NCBI RefSeq assembly: GCF_020510565.1
Contig: NZ_CP075189.1
Coordinates: 3,958,501 to 4,022,500, forward strand
DNA length: 64,000 bases
Direction: 5' to 3'
Origin: Ferribacterium limneticum
GTDB taxonomy: Bacteria > Pseudomonadota > Gammaproteobacteria > Burkholderiales > Rhodocyclaceae
Of this stretch, positions 1 to 9,723 are shown one piece after another (the stretch's first letter is position 1; each line of letters opens with the position of its first letter). Under the pieces are notes generated by a model. That model worked only from the letters and a program-made list of their open reading frames with translations. It did no database searches and was not told where the DNA came from. The translations under genes and the position numbers were made by a program.

Positions 1-20
1 GGATCGGGTAATTCGGAACT

Positions 21-1031
21 TCAGTGTTTCAGATAGCCGAGCAGGGCGTACGCGGCGGCAGCCGGCGTCGTGTGGCCTTCCTCGACGGATCGGGTAAAGG
101 CGGGCAGGTTTTCCTGCACGCGCGGGTGATGGCGGAAATACTGGCGCAGGCCGGAGTCGATCAGTTGCCACATCCAGCTCAGGGCCTGATGCTGGCGCTT
201 GGCGTCGAATTCGCCAGTCGGTTTCAAGGCAGCTTGGTACTTCTCGACCTGCTCCCAAAAATCGGCGATGCCTTCCTTGTGCAAGGCGGACAGCGTGATG
301 ACCGGCGGCGCCCAGTTGGGCGAGGCCGGACGCAGCATGTGCAGGGCGTTGCGCCACTGGGCGCGGACCACGGCAGTAGCCTGGCGGTCGATATCCGCCT
401 TGTTGATGATCACCATGTCAGCGATCTCGACAATGCCCTTCTTGATCGCCTGCAAGTCGTCGCCGGCATTCGGCAACTGCAGCAGGCAGAACATGTCGAC
501 CATGCCGGCCACCGTCGTTTCCGACTGGCCGACACCGACGGTCTCGATGATGATCACGTCGTAACCCGAGGCTTCGCAGAGCAACATCGCCTCACGCGAC
601 TTTTCAGCCACGCCGCCAAGCGAACCTGACGACGGACTCGGGCGGATGAAGGCTTCCTCGCGCTGGCTGAGCAATTCCATGCGCGTCTTGTCGCCAAGGA
701 TGGAGCCGCCGGAAACCGAAGACGACGGGTCTACCGCCAGTACAGCCAGTTTTTTACCCTGTTCGATAAGCCAGACACCGAGTGCTTCGATGAACGTCGA
801 CTTGCCCGCCCCCGGCACGCCGGAAATACCGATGCGAATCGCCTTGCCGGTACTCGGCAGGAGCGCATTGAGCACCTGCTGGGCGCGCTGCTGATGGTCG
901 GGACGCGTCGATTCGATCAGCGTGATGGCCTTGGCCAGCGCACGGCGCTGACCGGCCAGCACGCCGTCGACCAGCGACTGGTCGGCAGCAGACAGAATAT
1001 TGGCACGCACGGGAGCTTCGCCCAGATTCAT
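21..1031 (-). CDS. meaB: Methylmalonyl-CoA mutase-associated GTPase MeaB (ArgK/MeaB family)
   Basis: This is a G3E-family P-loop GTPase that guards and reloads methylmalonyl-CoA mutase with adenosylcobalamin in the cytoplasm. The 336-residue protein has the Walker A motif GVPGAGKST at about residues 71-79, the family signature DPSSSVSGGSILGDKTRM starting near 101, the switch segment ETVGVGQSE near 163 and the guanine-specificity motif NKAD at about 210-213. The length is normal for the family. It starts 7 nt after the mutase stop codon, so the two genes form an operon. That context makes the MeaB role much more likely than the old ArgK (arginine transport kinase) label. Confidence 0.95.
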   Translation of the reverse strand: MNLGEAPVRANILSAADQSLVDGVLAGQRRALAKAITLIESTRPDHQQRAQQVLNALLPSTGKAIRIGISGVPGAGKSTFIEALGVWLIEQGKKLAVLAVDPSSSVSGGSILGDKTRMELLSQREEAFIRPSPSSGSLGGVAEKSREAMLLCEASGYDVIIIETVGVGQSETTVAGMVDMFCLLQLPNAGDDLQAIKKGIVEIADMVIINKADIDRQATAVVRAQWRNALHMLRPASPNWAPPVITLSALHKEGIADFWEQVEKYQAALKPTGEFDAKRQHQALSWMWQLIDSGLRQYFRHHPRVQENLPAFTRSVEEGHTTPAAAAYALLGYLKH

Positions 1032-1038
1032 CCGTGAA

Positions 1039-3189
1039 TTAGCCGCGTGCCTTGCGGATTTCTTCGATCACCTTGATAGCCGAATCCTCGATCCGCGTTC
1101 CCGGCCCGAAGATGGCTTTGGCACCTGCGTTGTAGAGGTAATCGTAGTCCTGAGCCGGAATGACGCCGCCAGCGAAGACGATGATGTCGTCACCGCCCTG
1201 GTCCTTGAGCGCCTTGACCAGTTGCGGCAGCAGGGTCTTGTGACCGGCGGCCAGCGACGACACACCAACGGCATGCACGTCGTTTTCGATGGCCTGGCGA
1301 GCAGCCTCTTCCGGGGTCTGGAAGAGCGGCCCCATGTCGATGTCGAAGCCGAGGTCGGCGTAAGCAGTGGCGACAACCTTGGCACCACGGTCATGGCCAT
1401 CCTGGCCGAGCTTGGCGATCATGATGCGCGGGCGACGGCCCTCTTCTTCGGCGAACTTGGCGACATCGGCCTTGATCTTTTCCCAGCTTTCCTGACCTTC
1501 CACAACGCCTCCGTACACACCTGAAATGGTCTGGTTGTTGGCGCGGAAACGACCGAAGATCTTTTCCAACGCATCGGACACTTCACCGACCGTGGCACGC
1601 AGACGCATGGCCTTGACTGTCAGGTCGAGCAAGTTGCCTTCGCCGGATTCGGCGGCTTTGGTCAATGCCTCCAAAGCGGCGTTGACCGCAGCACTATCGC
1701 GCGTCGCGCGAATCTGCTTGAGGCGGGCAATCTGCGAGTCACGCACGGCGTGGTTGTCGATATCGAGGATGTCGATGGCGTCTTCCTTGGCCAGTTTGTA
1801 CTTGTTGACGCCGACGATGACGTCCTTGCCGGAATCGATGCGCGCCTGCTTGTCGGCGGCGCAGGTTTCGACCTGCATCTTGGCCCAGCCCGATTCGACG
1901 GCCTTGGTCATGCCGCCCATCGCCTCGATTTCCTGGATGATGCCCCAGGCCTTGTCAGCCATGTCCTGGGTCAGCTTTTCCATCATGTAGGAGCCAGCCC
2001 ACGGATCAACGACATTGGTGATGTGGGTTTCTTCCTGGATGATCAGCTGCGTGTTGCGGGCGATGCGCGACGAGAACTCGGTCGGCAGAGCGATGGCTTC
2101 GTCGAGCGCATTGGTGTGCAGCGACTGGGTGCCGCCAAAGACGGCTGCCATCGCTTCGATGGTGGTGCGCACGACGTTGTTGTACGGATCCTGCTCGGTC
2201 AGCGACCAGCCGGACGTCTGGCTGTGCGTACGCAGCATCTTCGACTTGGCGCTCTTGGCGTTGAAACCGGTCATGATGCGGTCCCACAGCAGGCGGCCGG
2301 CGCGCATCTTGGCGATTTCCAGGTAGAAGTTCATGCCCACCGCCCAGAAGAAGGACAGGCGGCCGGCGAAGGTGTCGACGTCCATACCCGAAGCGACGCC
2401 AGTGCGCACGTACTCCATGCCGTCGGCCAGCGTGAAGGCCAGTTCGATGGCCTGGTTGGCACCTGCTTCCTGGATGTGATAACCGGAAATCGAGATCGAG
2501 TTGAACTTCGGCATGTGCTGTGCCGTGTAGCCGAAAATGTCGGCAATGATTTTCATCGACGGCTTGGGCGGATAGATATAGGTATTCCGCACCATGAATT
2601 CTTTGAGGATGTCGTTCTGGATGGTGCCAGACAGCTTGTCCTGCGGCACACCCTGTTCTTCGGCCGCAACGATGTAGCCGGCGAGAATCGGCAGCACGGC
2701 GCCGTTCATCGTCATCGAAACGGAAATCTTGTCGAGCGGAATGCTGTCGAAGAGGATCTTCATGTCTTCGACGGAATCGATCGCCACGCCAGCCTTGCCG
2801 ACGTCACCTGTGACGCGGGCGTTATCGGAGTCGTAACCGCGGTGTGTTGCCAGGTCGAAAGCGACGGAAACGCCCTGACCACCGGCAGCTAGCGCCTTGC
2901 GGTAGAAGGCATTGGAAGCTTCGGCGGTGGAGAAGCCGGCGTACTGACGAATCGTCCACGGCTTGACCGCATACATCGTCGGCTGCGGGCCACGCAGATA
3001 GGGCGCAAAGCCGGGCAGGGTGTCAGCGAATTCAAGACCTGCGACATCAGCCTTCGTATACAGCGCCTTGACGGCCAAGCCTTCCGGGGTGTTCCAGACC
3101 AGATTCCCGATATCGCCACCCGGTGACTGTTTTGCTGCTGCCTTTTCCCAGGCATCCAGGTTATTGGAATCAAAGAACTTTTCAGACAT
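1039..3189 (-). CDS. scpA: Methylmalonyl-CoA mutase, single-chain
   Basis: This B12-dependent enzyme interconverts (R)-methylmalonyl-CoA and succinyl-CoA in propionate, odd-chain and branched-chain catabolism. The 716-residue chain carries an N-terminal substrate-binding TIM barrel and a C-terminal B12-binding domain. The latter has DGHDRG at residues 597-602 (His599 is the lower cobalt ligand), followed by VGVSSL and VFAGGV, the usual DxHxxG...SxL...GG pattern. Length and architecture match single-chain bacterial mutases rather than the split alpha/beta form. It is the first gene of a leftward pair with meaB and is divergent from a GntR-type regulator that may control it. Confidence 0.95.
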   Translation of the reverse strand: MSEKFFDSNNLDAWEKAAAKQSPGGDIGNLVWNTPEGLAVKALYTKADVAGLEFADTLPGFAPYLRGPQPTMYAVKPWTIRQYAGFSTAEASNAFYRKALAAGGQGVSVAFDLATHRGYDSDNARVTGDVGKAGVAIDSVEDMKILFDSIPLDKISVSMTMNGAVLPILAGYIVAAEEQGVPQDKLSGTIQNDILKEFMVRNTYIYPPKPSMKIIADIFGYTAQHMPKFNSISISGYHIQEAGANQAIELAFTLADGMEYVRTGVASGMDVDTFAGRLSFFWAVGMNFYLEIAKMRAGRLLWDRIMTGFNAKSAKSKMLRTHSQTSGWSLTEQDPYNNVVRTTIEAMAAVFGGTQSLHTNALDEAIALPTEFSSRIARNTQLIIQEETHITNVVDPWAGSYMMEKLTQDMADKAWGIIQEIEAMGGMTKAVESGWAKMQVETCAADKQARIDSGKDVIVGVNKYKLAKEDAIDILDIDNHAVRDSQIARLKQIRATRDSAAVNAALEALTKAAESGEGNLLDLTVKAMRLRATVGEVSDALEKIFGRFRANNQTISGVYGGVVEGQESWEKIKADVAKFAEEEGRRPRIMIAKLGQDGHDRGAKVVATAYADLGFDIDMGPLFQTPEEAARQAIENDVHAVGVSSLAAGHKTLLPQLVKALKDQGGDDIIVFAGGVIPAQDYDYLYNAGAKAIFGPGTRIEDSAIKVIEEIRKARG

Positions 3190-3231
3190 GACATACCCCT
3201 CGCTGATTCGATTTTTTCGGGCTTATGATGC

Positions 3232-3246
3232 AGAATTCAAAATTCT
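3232..3246. promoter_or_regulatory. Inverted repeat in the mutase/GntR intergenic region
   Basis: AGAATT-CAA-AATTCT is a perfect 6-bp dyad with a 3-nt spacer, about 45 bp upstream of the mutase start codon. It could be an operator for the divergent GntR regulator, but no footprint-type evidence can be read from the sequence. Confidence 0.3.
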
Positions 3247-3294
3247 ACGCTTTTGGGCCCAGCTTGACATACCAAGCCCTACATAATACTTTAT

Positions 3295-3306
3295 CCATAA
3301 TTATGG
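3295..3306. promoter_or_regulatory. 12-bp perfect palindrome before the GntR gene
   Basis: CCATAATTATGG is a perfect palindrome lying 14 bp upstream of the GntR start codon. A TTGACA hexamer lies 25 bp further upstream at 3264-3269 and could be a -35 box, though no convincing -10 is seen at 17 bp. The palindrome could be an autoregulatory operator; this is inference. Confidence 0.3.
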
Positions 3307-3319
3307 AAGCAAGTCGGCA

Positions 3320-4015
3320 ATGTCCCGATCGGCTCAATCACATCACACCAAAACCATGACACGTATCGCACCTACCGCGCTCTATCAGGAAGTGGCCGAA
3401 CGACTGCGTCAACGCATCTTCGCACACGAACTGACCCCGGGTACCTGGATCGACGAGCAGAAGCTCGCCGAGGAATACGGCATTTCCCGTACGCCCTTGC
3501 GCGAGGCGCTCAAGGTTCTGGCGTCGGAAGGGCTGGTCGATCTCAGGCCTCGCCGTGGTTGCTACGTCACCGAAATTTCCCGGCAGGATACGGACGACAT
3601 TTTCCCGCTGATGGCCTTGCTGGAAGGGCGCTGCGCCGCCGAAGCGGTCAAGCGGGCGAAACCTGCGGACATCTCGGCGCTGAAGGCCATTCACGAAAAA
3701 CTGGAGTCGGCGGCTCGTGACGGCCGTATTGACGCCTTCTTCGAGTCGAACCAGGAATTCCACAAAAAAATTCAGGAATTGTCGGGTAATCGCTGGTTGT
3801 TGTCGGTCATTCAGGATCTGCGCAAAGTATTGAAGCTCTCTCGCCTACATTCGCTGTCGCTCGAAGGCCGCCTTCAACAGTCGCTGGACGAGCACCGCCT
3901 GATCATGGCTGCGCTACAGGCTGGGGATGCCGTCAAGGCTGAAAAACTGATGCACGACCACCTGCTCTCCGGCCGCGAGGCATTGGCCAAGATTCGCGAC
4001 GGCGCTTCCAGCTAG
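3320..4015 (+). CDS. GntR-family transcriptional regulator, FCD subfamily
   Basis: This is a DNA-binding regulator with an N-terminal winged helix-turn-helix (typical segment YGISRTPLREALKVLASEGL at about residues 50-70) and a C-terminal all-helical FCD ligand-binding domain. It is divergent from the methylmalonyl-CoA mutase/meaB operon, which suggests it controls propionate or methylmalonyl-CoA metabolism; the effector is unknown. The ATG at 3320 has GGAAG upstream. A second in-frame ATG at 3356 (MTRIAPTALYQEV) better fits the usual start of the wHTH domain, so the first 12 residues are uncertain. Confidence 0.85.
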   Translation: MSRSAQSHHTKTMTRIAPTALYQEVAERLRQRIFAHELTPGTWIDEQKLAEEYGISRTPLREALKVLASEGLVDLRPRRGCYVTEISRQDTDDIFPLMALLEGRCAAEAVKRAKPADISALKAIHEKLESAARDGRIDAFFESNQEFHKKIQELSGNRWLLSVIQDLRKVLKLSRLHSLSLEGRLQQSLDEHRLIMAALQAGDAVKAEKLMHDHLLSGREALAKIRDGASS

Positions 4016-4040
4016 GGCGCTCCTTGCAACACGATGCAGA

Positions 4041-5324
4041 CTAGCGCATCTGCCCCTCAATATTGGCGAACAATCGATCGTAGATGTCGATCAGCGCATC
4101 GCGGTCGGCAGCCCCCTTCATCCACTGACGCCCCTTGACCGCGGCTATCGCCTCCCTCTCGATGTCGTGGACGCTATCGATATCGATCTCCTCTCCGTGC
4201 AGGATGGCAGTGACATCGGCACGAGCTTTCTGGGCCATCGCGACCAGTCGCATTGAATCACCCATCGATGCAGCCCCGCTGCCGATAGTTACCGACAAAT
4301 CCCTGACCTTGACCGCCGACGAGGCTGAAAACGTCAGTTTCTGGCCGAATTCATCAGCGGTTGCCCGCGCTTCTGAAACCGAATGATTCAGCGAGGCAAT
4401 CCGGGTAGTGACCCCTTCCATCGAACCGGAAACTGCGGAAATGGCCGCCGCTATTTCCTCCGCTGCCCGCTGGGACTGGTCCGCCAATTTGCGCACTTCA
4501 TCAGCGACAACTGCAAAGCCCCGCCCTGCCTCACCGGCACGCGCAGCCTCAATGGCTGCGTTGAGAGCCAGCAGATTGGTCTGCTTGGCGATGGCATCGA
4601 TCTGCCCGGTCAATTGGCGGATAGCAGCGGCTTTGACGTTCAAGTCAGCCAGGGCAAGGACGCTGTTCTCGGCAGAGGCCTGAGCGCCGCCCAGTGCCCC
4701 CGACATGCGGTTGGACGCATCGGCCATGTCGCTGGCTGAACTGGCAAAGTCAGCGGCCAGCGTCTGTGTATTTTCCGAATGGCCACCCACTTCAGTGAGC
4801 GCTGCTCCAACATGGTCAATTGCCAAAGAAAGTCCACGTTCCGAGCGCAAAAATATCTCCGACAACAGTGCTTCCCGGGCAATAGACTCCTGTGCCGCGC
4901 CCCATCGATCAAGTAGCGCCTGCATTTCCTCGAGCACATTCCTGAAAGAACCGTGCAGGCCGGTCGTTTGCAGGCGGCGCCAATATCGGCTTTCAGAAGA
5001 GGCACTCAGCGCACCCAGTATTTCCCGGAAGGTGGTTTCTGTCTGATCGAGCACCGAATTCAGATTGACCCGAATGGCCTCCAGCCTCGGTGTCTCTAGC
5101 GCGTGGGGCAGACGTCCGACCAACTGCCCCTGCCCAACCTGATCCAGCAAGCGATCCAGTTCAACCAGTGGCGCCTGCCCGGCGGTATCCGGCCATACCA
5201 AGACGATGAGCGCAGGAATCAGCAGCAGTGCGGGCACCCAGGGCGCGATGAATGCCGCTCCAGCACCACCCGTAATGAGCAACGCCAGTAACAGGCGCCT
5301 AAAGGGAAAAGACGAGTTCTTCAT
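4041..5324 (-). CDS. Methyl-accepting chemotaxis protein (short, no large periplasmic domain)
   Basis: This 427-residue receptor begins with a positively charged stretch and a membrane hairpin (about residues 8-45, two hydrophobic segments with almost no periplasmic loop). A cytoplasmic region and the conserved MCP signalling tip follow; the tip contains [19 protein letters not shown], with [15 protein letters not shown] just after it. It lacks its own sensor domain. Its start overlaps the 3' end of the upstream PAS-domain gene by 26 bp, so the pair looks like an Aer energy-taxis receptor split into two proteins. The C-terminus has no recognisable CheR/CheB pentapeptide tether. Confidence 0.85.
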   Translation of the reverse strand: MKNSSFPFRRLLLALLITGGAGAAFIAPWVPALLLIPALIVLVWPDTAGQAPLVELDRLLDQVGQGQLVGRLPHALETPRLEAIRVNLNSVLDQTETTFREILGALSASSESRYWRRLQTTGLHGSFRNVLEEMQALLDRWGAAQESIAREALLSEIFLRSERGLSLAIDHVGAALTEVGGHSENTQTLAADFASSASDMADASNRMSGALGGAQASAENSVLALADLNVKAAAIRQLTGQIDAIAKQTNLLALNAAIEAARAGEAGRGFAVVADEVRKLADQSQRAAEEIAAAISAVSGSMEGVTTRIASLNHSVSEARATADEFGQKLTFSASSAVKVRDLSVTIGSGAASMGDSMRLVAMAQKARADVTAILHGEEIDIDSVHDIEREAIAAVKGRQWMKGAADRDALIDIYDRLFANIEGQMR

Positions 5325-5817
5325 AACTCATTCCTGTCTGATTCAACAAATCAAGCAATACCTTGGTCCCGGCAGCAATGGCATCACGCGCGCCGGCACC
5401 CTGCTCAGCCTGAAGCATCAGGCGATAGACCGGCTCGACCTTACTGACGGCATCGCGTTTCGGACAACGCCGAACCGAGGTATAACCGACGATATTGCGC
5501 TGCGCATCGAAATCCGGGGTGATGTGGGTAAATACCCAGTAGAAACTGCCATCCTTGGCCATGTTTTTCACATAGCCAAAAAACTCCTTGCCTGACTGAA
5601 TGGTGTCCCAAGCCAGCTGAAACGCAGCCCGTGGCATATCTGGATGGCGAACGATGTTGTGCTGCGATCCCAGGAGTTCTTCTTCGGAATACCCGGAGAA
5701 CTCGATGAATATGGGGTTGCCGTAAGTAATGATGCCCTTGGGATTGGTCTTGGAGACAATGAAATCACTCTCTCGCATCATTCGCTCAATGGCGCTTGGT
5801 TGGATTTGTCGTTTCAT
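5299..5817 (-). CDS. PAS-domain protein, Aer-like redox sensor half
   Basis: This 172-residue soluble protein consists mainly of one Aer-type PAS domain: [20 protein letters not shown], then RHPDMP, then the [20 protein letters not shown] strand region. Aer PAS domains bind FAD and sense redox state. There is no HAMP or signalling domain; the last 40 residues are probably helical. It is co-transcribed with, and overlaps, the following MCP gene. The inference is that it binds that receptor as a detachable redox-sensing subunit. Confidence 0.8.
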   Translation of the reverse strand: MKRQIQPSAIERMMRESDFIVSKTNPKGIITYGNPIFIEFSGYSEEELLGSQHNIVRHPDMPRAAFQLAWDTIQSGKEFFGYVKNMAKDGSFYWVFTHITPDFDAQRNIVGYTSVRRCPKRDAVSKVEPVYRLMLQAEQGAGARDAIAAGTKVLLDLLNQTGMSYEELVFSL

Positions 5818-5912
5818 CCCGCCTTCCCCCGATGGAAGATATTTTGACTGCTGACACGATCAATAAACTTACTACATTAAAAGCCCAAATCACCAAAAAC
5901 AAAATCAATAAA

Positions 5913-5942
5913 AAACCCTGACGACTTTCGCCGTCAGGGTTT
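5913..5942 (-). terminator. Rho-independent terminator of the yjcH-actP operon
   Basis: AAACCCTGACG and CGTCAGGGTTT form an 11-bp stem around an 8-nt loop. Read leftward, the stem is followed by a T-rich run (A-rich at 5898-5914 on the + strand). It lies directly after the actP stop codon. Confidence 0.85.
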
Positions 5943-5960
5943 GACTTGTACTAGCGGTGC

Positions 5961-7634
5961 TTAGTGATTGCTGGCAGAAGCAGCGCCGTAACCAGTCTGG
6001 GCACGGACATACTGGTCTTCGAAGGCCTCGATTTCCTGACCGGCACGCACGCTCGAATCGGTCTTCGAGAAAATGTACGCCAGCAGGAAGGCAATCGGCA
6101 TCGCGAACAAGGCTGGCTGGGTGTAGGGGAAAAGCGGAGCCGCGTTGTGCAGCACATCGACCCATACCGACTTCGAGAAGAGCACGAAGAGCACTGCAGA
6201 AACCAGGCCGCCGTAGCCGCCAAACAGTGCGCCGCGCGTGGTCAGACCCTTCCAGTACATGGAGAGGATGAGCACCGGGAAGTTGGCCGCAGCTGCCACC
6301 CCGAAGGCCAGGCCGACCATGAAGGCGATGTTCTGCTTTTCGAACAGGATGCCGAGGATGATGGCAACGAAACCGAGGCAGATGGTGGCGATCTTCGAGA
6401 CGCGGATTTCCGAAGCTTCCGTAGCCGTACCCTTCTTGATCACGCGAGCGTAGAGGTCATGCGAAATGGCCGATGCACCAGCCAGCGCCAAGCCTGACAC
6501 CACGGCGAGAATCGTTGCGAAGGCAACTGCCGCCAGGAAGCCGAGCAGCATGTCGCCACCGACCGCCTTGGAGAGGTGCATGGCAACCATGTTGCCGCCA
6601 CCGACCATCTTGCCGCCTATCGTGCCGCCTTCGAAAAACTCCGGATTCTGGCCAACGATGATGATGCCGCACAGGCCCATGATGAAGATCACGTTGAAGA
6701 AGTAGGCCACGAAGCCGGACGCGTAGAGCACCGACTTACGGGCTTCCTTGGCATCGGTCACGGTGAAGAATCGCATCAGGATGTGCGGCAAGCCAGCCGT
6801 GCCGAACATCAGGCCGAGACCCAGGGAGATGGCGGTGACCGGATCAGCCAGCAGGCTGCCTGGATACATCAGCTTGGGACCGAGCTTGTGCACGGCCGTC
6901 GCCTTCTCAAGCAGCGTCTGGAACGAGAATCCGAACTGGCTGAAAGCCAGGAACATGACAAGTGTTCCCCCGGCCAACAACATGCAGGCCTTGATGATCT
7001 GCACCCAGGTCGTGGCGACCATGCCACCGAAGGTGACGTACACCATCATCAGGATGCCGACGGCGAAGATGGCAACGTTGTATTCCAGACCGAAGAGCAG
7101 CTTGATGAGCTGACCGGCACCGACCATCTGGGCGATCAGGTAGAAGCAGACCACGGTCAGCGAGGAAATCGCGGCCATGGTGCGCACCTTGCCCTGGTCG
7201 AGGCGATAGGCGGTGATGTCGGAGAAGGTGAACTTGCCCAGATTGCGCAGGCGTTCGGCCATCAGGAACAGGATGATCGGCCAGCCGGCGAAGAAGGCCA
7301 GCATGTAGATGTAGCCGTCGTAGCCCTGGCCGTAGACCATGGCGGTCAGACCAAGCAACGTGGCGGCCGACATGTAGTCGCCGGCAATCGCCAAGCCGTT
7401 CTGGAAGCCGGTGATGCCGCCGCCGGCCGTGTAGAAGTCGGCAGTCGACTTGGTCCGGCTGGAAGCCCAGTAGGTAATGCCCATGGTCATGCAGACAAAG
7501 AGGCAGAACATGATGATGGCGTGCCAGTTGGTCGCCTGCTTTTCGGTGACGCCTTCCAGCGGGCCACCGGCAAATGCCATGGCGGCAACGGCGAAGAGAC
7601 CGAGCGCTGTGCCGAGTTGAGTCAAACGTCGCAT
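5961..7634 (-). CDS. actP: Cation/acetate symporter ActP (SSS family)
   Basis: ActP is an inner-membrane sodium:solute symporter for acetate and other short-chain monocarboxylates. The 557-residue protein starts with a cleavable-looking signal segment ([14 protein letters not shown]...AFAGG), as ActP proteins usually do. About 13 hydrophobic segments follow, with the family motif [20 protein letters not shown] near residues 60-80. The gene follows yjcH with a one-base TAATG overlap and a GGAG ribosome binding site. No acs gene is adjacent. Confidence 0.93.
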   Translation of the reverse strand: MRRLTQLGTALGLFAVAAMAFAGGPLEGVTEKQATNWHAIIMFCLFVCMTMGITYWASSRTKSTADFYTAGGGITGFQNGLAIAGDYMSAATLLGLTAMVYGQGYDGYIYMLAFFAGWPIILFLMAERLRNLGKFTFSDITAYRLDQGKVRTMAAISSLTVVCFYLIAQMVGAGQLIKLLFGLEYNVAIFAVGILMMVYVTFGGMVATTWVQIIKACMLLAGGTLVMFLAFSQFGFSFQTLLEKATAVHKLGPKLMYPGSLLADPVTAISLGLGLMFGTAGLPHILMRFFTVTDAKEARKSVLYASGFVAYFFNVIFIMGLCGIIIVGQNPEFFEGGTIGGKMVGGGNMVAMHLSKAVGGDMLLGFLAAVAFATILAVVSGLALAGASAISHDLYARVIKKGTATEASEIRVSKIATICLGFVAIILGILFEKQNIAFMVGLAFGVAAAANFPVLILSMYWKGLTTRGALFGGYGGLVSAVLFVLFSKSVWVDVLHNAAPLFPYTQPALFAMPIAFLLAYIFSKTDSSVRAGQEIEAFEDQYVRAQTGYGAASASNH

Positions 7635-7954
7635 TATTTGTTCTCCTTCCAGGCTTCCTTGACGATTTCCTGCGTCAGGGCGTCAAATTCGGAATTGGCA
7701 CGTTTGACGTAAACTGCCGTCAGCGACCAGAAGAAAATGAACATGAATAGCTCAACGGCCACACCCACCGTCAACATGGAGCCTTCGGAAACCGGTTGGC
7801 CGAGAGCCGCCGGGTTGAAGGCAACGACCATCACGAAGCCGTAAAACATGGTTAATACGACAAAAGCCAACGTCCAGGCAAAACGTCCCCGTCTTGAAAC
7901 GAGCTCCTGAAACTTCGGATTGGCCCGCATCCGCTCATACATCGCGCTGCTCAT
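7634..7954 (-). CDS. yjcH: DUF485 membrane protein YjcH
   Basis: This is a small inner-membrane protein (106 residues, two transmembrane segments at about 27-50 and 60-85) of the DUF485 family. Such proteins are encoded next to actP in many proteobacteria; their role with the transporter is not well defined. The start ATG has AGGAG 8 nt upstream. The stop codon overlaps the actP start (TAATG), indicating translational coupling. Confidence 0.9.
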   Translation of the reverse strand: MSSAMYERMRANPKFQELVSRRGRFAWTLAFVVLTMFYGFVMVVAFNPAALGQPVSEGSMLTVGVAVELFMFIFFWSLTAVYVKRANSEFDALTQEIVKEAWKENK

Positions 7955-8085
7955 GGCTTGATCTCCTAACTTTTAATTAATAATTACCAACGAAAAAGCC
8001 GCAATATTCTATCTTATATAAGACCCATTGCCTTTGATCTGCATCGACTAATCCCATTATTTTTTATGGTCATTCGAGATAACCC

Positions 8086-8862
8086 ATGAGCACCATTGAG
8101 TTTTTCTGCGACAACGAAGTCGCCACCCTGACCCTCAACAACCCCGGCAAGCTCAACGCCATCAACCTCGGGATGTGGAACCAGCTGGCCCAAAAGATGG
8201 CTGAAATCAGCGTTGACCGTAGCATTCGCTGCGTCGTGCTGCGTGGCGCCGGGAGCGATGCCTTCGCCGCCGGTGGCGATCTTGAGGAGTTCGTCACGGA
8301 TCGGGCGACGCTGGAACAGGCTCTGCATTACCACGGACAGGTCGCGCTCGCCCTGCAAGCCATCGACAATTGTCCGCATCCGACCGTGGCGCTGATTCAG
8401 GGCGCCTGCATTGGTGGCGGGCTGGAAATTGCCGGCGTCTGCGACTTCCGTATCTGCGGTGAAAGCGCGCGTTTTGGTGCGCCGATCAATCGTCTGGGCT
8501 TTTCGATGTACCCCGGCGAAATGGAAGGTCTGCTGCGCCTGGCCGGGCCGGCCGTGATGAAGGAAATCCTGCTTGAAGGCCGCATCCTGACTTCCGCCGA
8601 GGCCTACGCCAAAGGGCTGGTGACGCGCGTCGTCGCCGATGACGAAACCGAAAACGAAGCCTACGCCACGGCCAAACGAATTTGCGCCGGGGCGCCGCTG
8701 GTCGCCGGCTGGCACAAGCAGTGGATAAGCCGCCTGCTGGACGGAACGCCGCTCAGCGACGAGGAGAAAGCCGCCTCATTCGCCTTCCTCGACACCGAGG
8801 ATTACCGGGAAGGACTGGCTGCCTTTCTGGAAAAGCGCAAACCGTCTTTCAAGGCGCGCTGA
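8086..8862 (+). CDS. Enoyl-CoA hydratase/isomerase family protein
   Basis: This 258-residue crotonase-fold protein acts on acyl-CoA thioesters. The two oxyanion-hole regions are visible: FAAGGDLEEF near residues 65-74 and GACIGGGLEIAGVCDFRI near 106-123. FGAPINRLG then follows where the second catalytic acid usually lies. The exact reaction (hydratase, isomerase or decarboxylase) cannot be decided from sequence alone. It is monocistronic and convergent with the TauE/SafE gene. An 18-bp stretch at 8211-8229 matches the core of the dispersed repeat seen elsewhere in the window but lacks the T-rich half. Confidence 0.88.
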   Translation: MSTIEFFCDNEVATLTLNNPGKLNAINLGMWNQLAQKMAEISVDRSIRCVVLRGAGSDAFAAGGDLEEFVTDRATLEQALHYHGQVALALQAIDNCPHPTVALIQGACIGGGLEIAGVCDFRICGESARFGAPINRLGFSMYPGEMEGLLRLAGPAVMKEILLEGRILTSAEAYAKGLVTRVVADDETENEAYATAKRICAGAPLVAGWHKQWISRLLDGTPLSDEEKAASFAFLDTEDYREGLAAFLEKRKPSFKAR

Positions 8863-8871
8863 ACTCGGCAA

Positions 8872-9681
8872 TCAGCTGCCGTAGAGGCTCCACAGCATTT
8901 TGCTCGACAGCACCAGGAGCAGCCCCGCGAAAATCCGCTTGAGCACGACCACCGGCAGACGATGGGCGAGGCGGGCGCCGAGCGGGGCGGCCAGCACGCT
9001 GGCGAGCAGGATGACGGCCAGCGCCGGTAAATAGATGAATCCCAGGCTGCCTGCCGGCAAGCCGGGGTGTCCCCAGCCGTTCCAGACATAGCCAATGCTG
9101 CCGCCGATAGCGATCGGCAAGCCGACCGCCGCCGAGGTGCCGATGGCCTGGTGCGGCCGGACGTTACACCAGATCAGATAAGGCACAGTGAGCGCCCCGC
9201 CGCCCATCGCGGCCAGACTGGCCACCGTGCCGATTACACTGCCGGCAAGGCCCAGGCCCCCGCGCCCCGGCAGGTTGCGGCTTGGCTTCGGACGCAGGTT
9301 GGCCATCATTTGCACGGCGACGAAAATCATGAATCCGACGAAGAAAATCGACAGCCCCCGCGACGAAATACCGGCCGCCAGCATCGCCCCGAACAGCGTG
9401 CCGACCAGAACGCCCGGCGTCAGGTCGCGCATCACCGGCCACAATACGGCGCGGTGCGCGTGATGGGCGCGCAAGCTGGAAATTGACGTGAACAGGATAG
9501 TCGCCATCGAGGTACCGAGCGCCAGATGCATGACTTCGTTGGCCGGAAAACCCTGCCCGGCAAAGATGACGGTCAGCAAGGGGACGACCACGACGCCACC
9601 GCCCACGCCGAGCAGCCCGGCAAAAAAACCGGCTACGGCGCCGGTCAGCAGATACGCCGGAATGACATCGAAAGGGATCAC
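8872..9681 (-). CDS. TauE/SafE-family sulfite/anion exporter-like permease
   Basis: This inner-membrane permease of 269 residues has about 8 hydrophobic helices and the duplicated TauE/SafE signature GFFAGLLGVGGGVVVVPLL near residues 18-36, with MGGGALTVPYL in the second half. It is transcribed in the same direction as the malonate decarboxylase genes and starts 42 nt after mdcH, so it may be the last gene of that operon. The substrate is unknown; members move sulfite, sulfoacetate or other small organic anions. A paralogue lies at 22.0-22.8 kb. Confidence 0.85.
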   Translation of the reverse strand: MIPFDVIPAYLLTGAVAGFFAGLLGVGGGVVVVPLLTVIFAGQGFPANEVMHLALGTSMATILFTSISSLRAHHAHRAVLWPVMRDLTPGVLVGTLFGAMLAAGISSRGLSIFFVGFMIFVAVQMMANLRPKPSRNLPGRGGLGLAGSVIGTVASLAAMGGGALTVPYLIWCNVRPHQAIGTSAAVGLPIAIGGSIGYVWNGWGHPGLPAGSLGFIYLPALAVILLASVLAAPLGARLAHRLPVVVLKRIFAGLLLVLSSKMLWSLYGS

Positions 9682-9723
9682 GAGGATGGAGGCAGCGACA
9701 ATATTGGCAAGCGCCGAACTTTA

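Noticed and set aside
8211..8229. A perfect match to the repeat core (GTTGACCGTAGCATTCGC) inside the enoyl-CoA hydratase gene
   Set aside because: The T-rich left half is missing and the encoded stretch (SVDRSIRCVVLRG) is normal for the family, so chance is likely. Kept out of the copy count.
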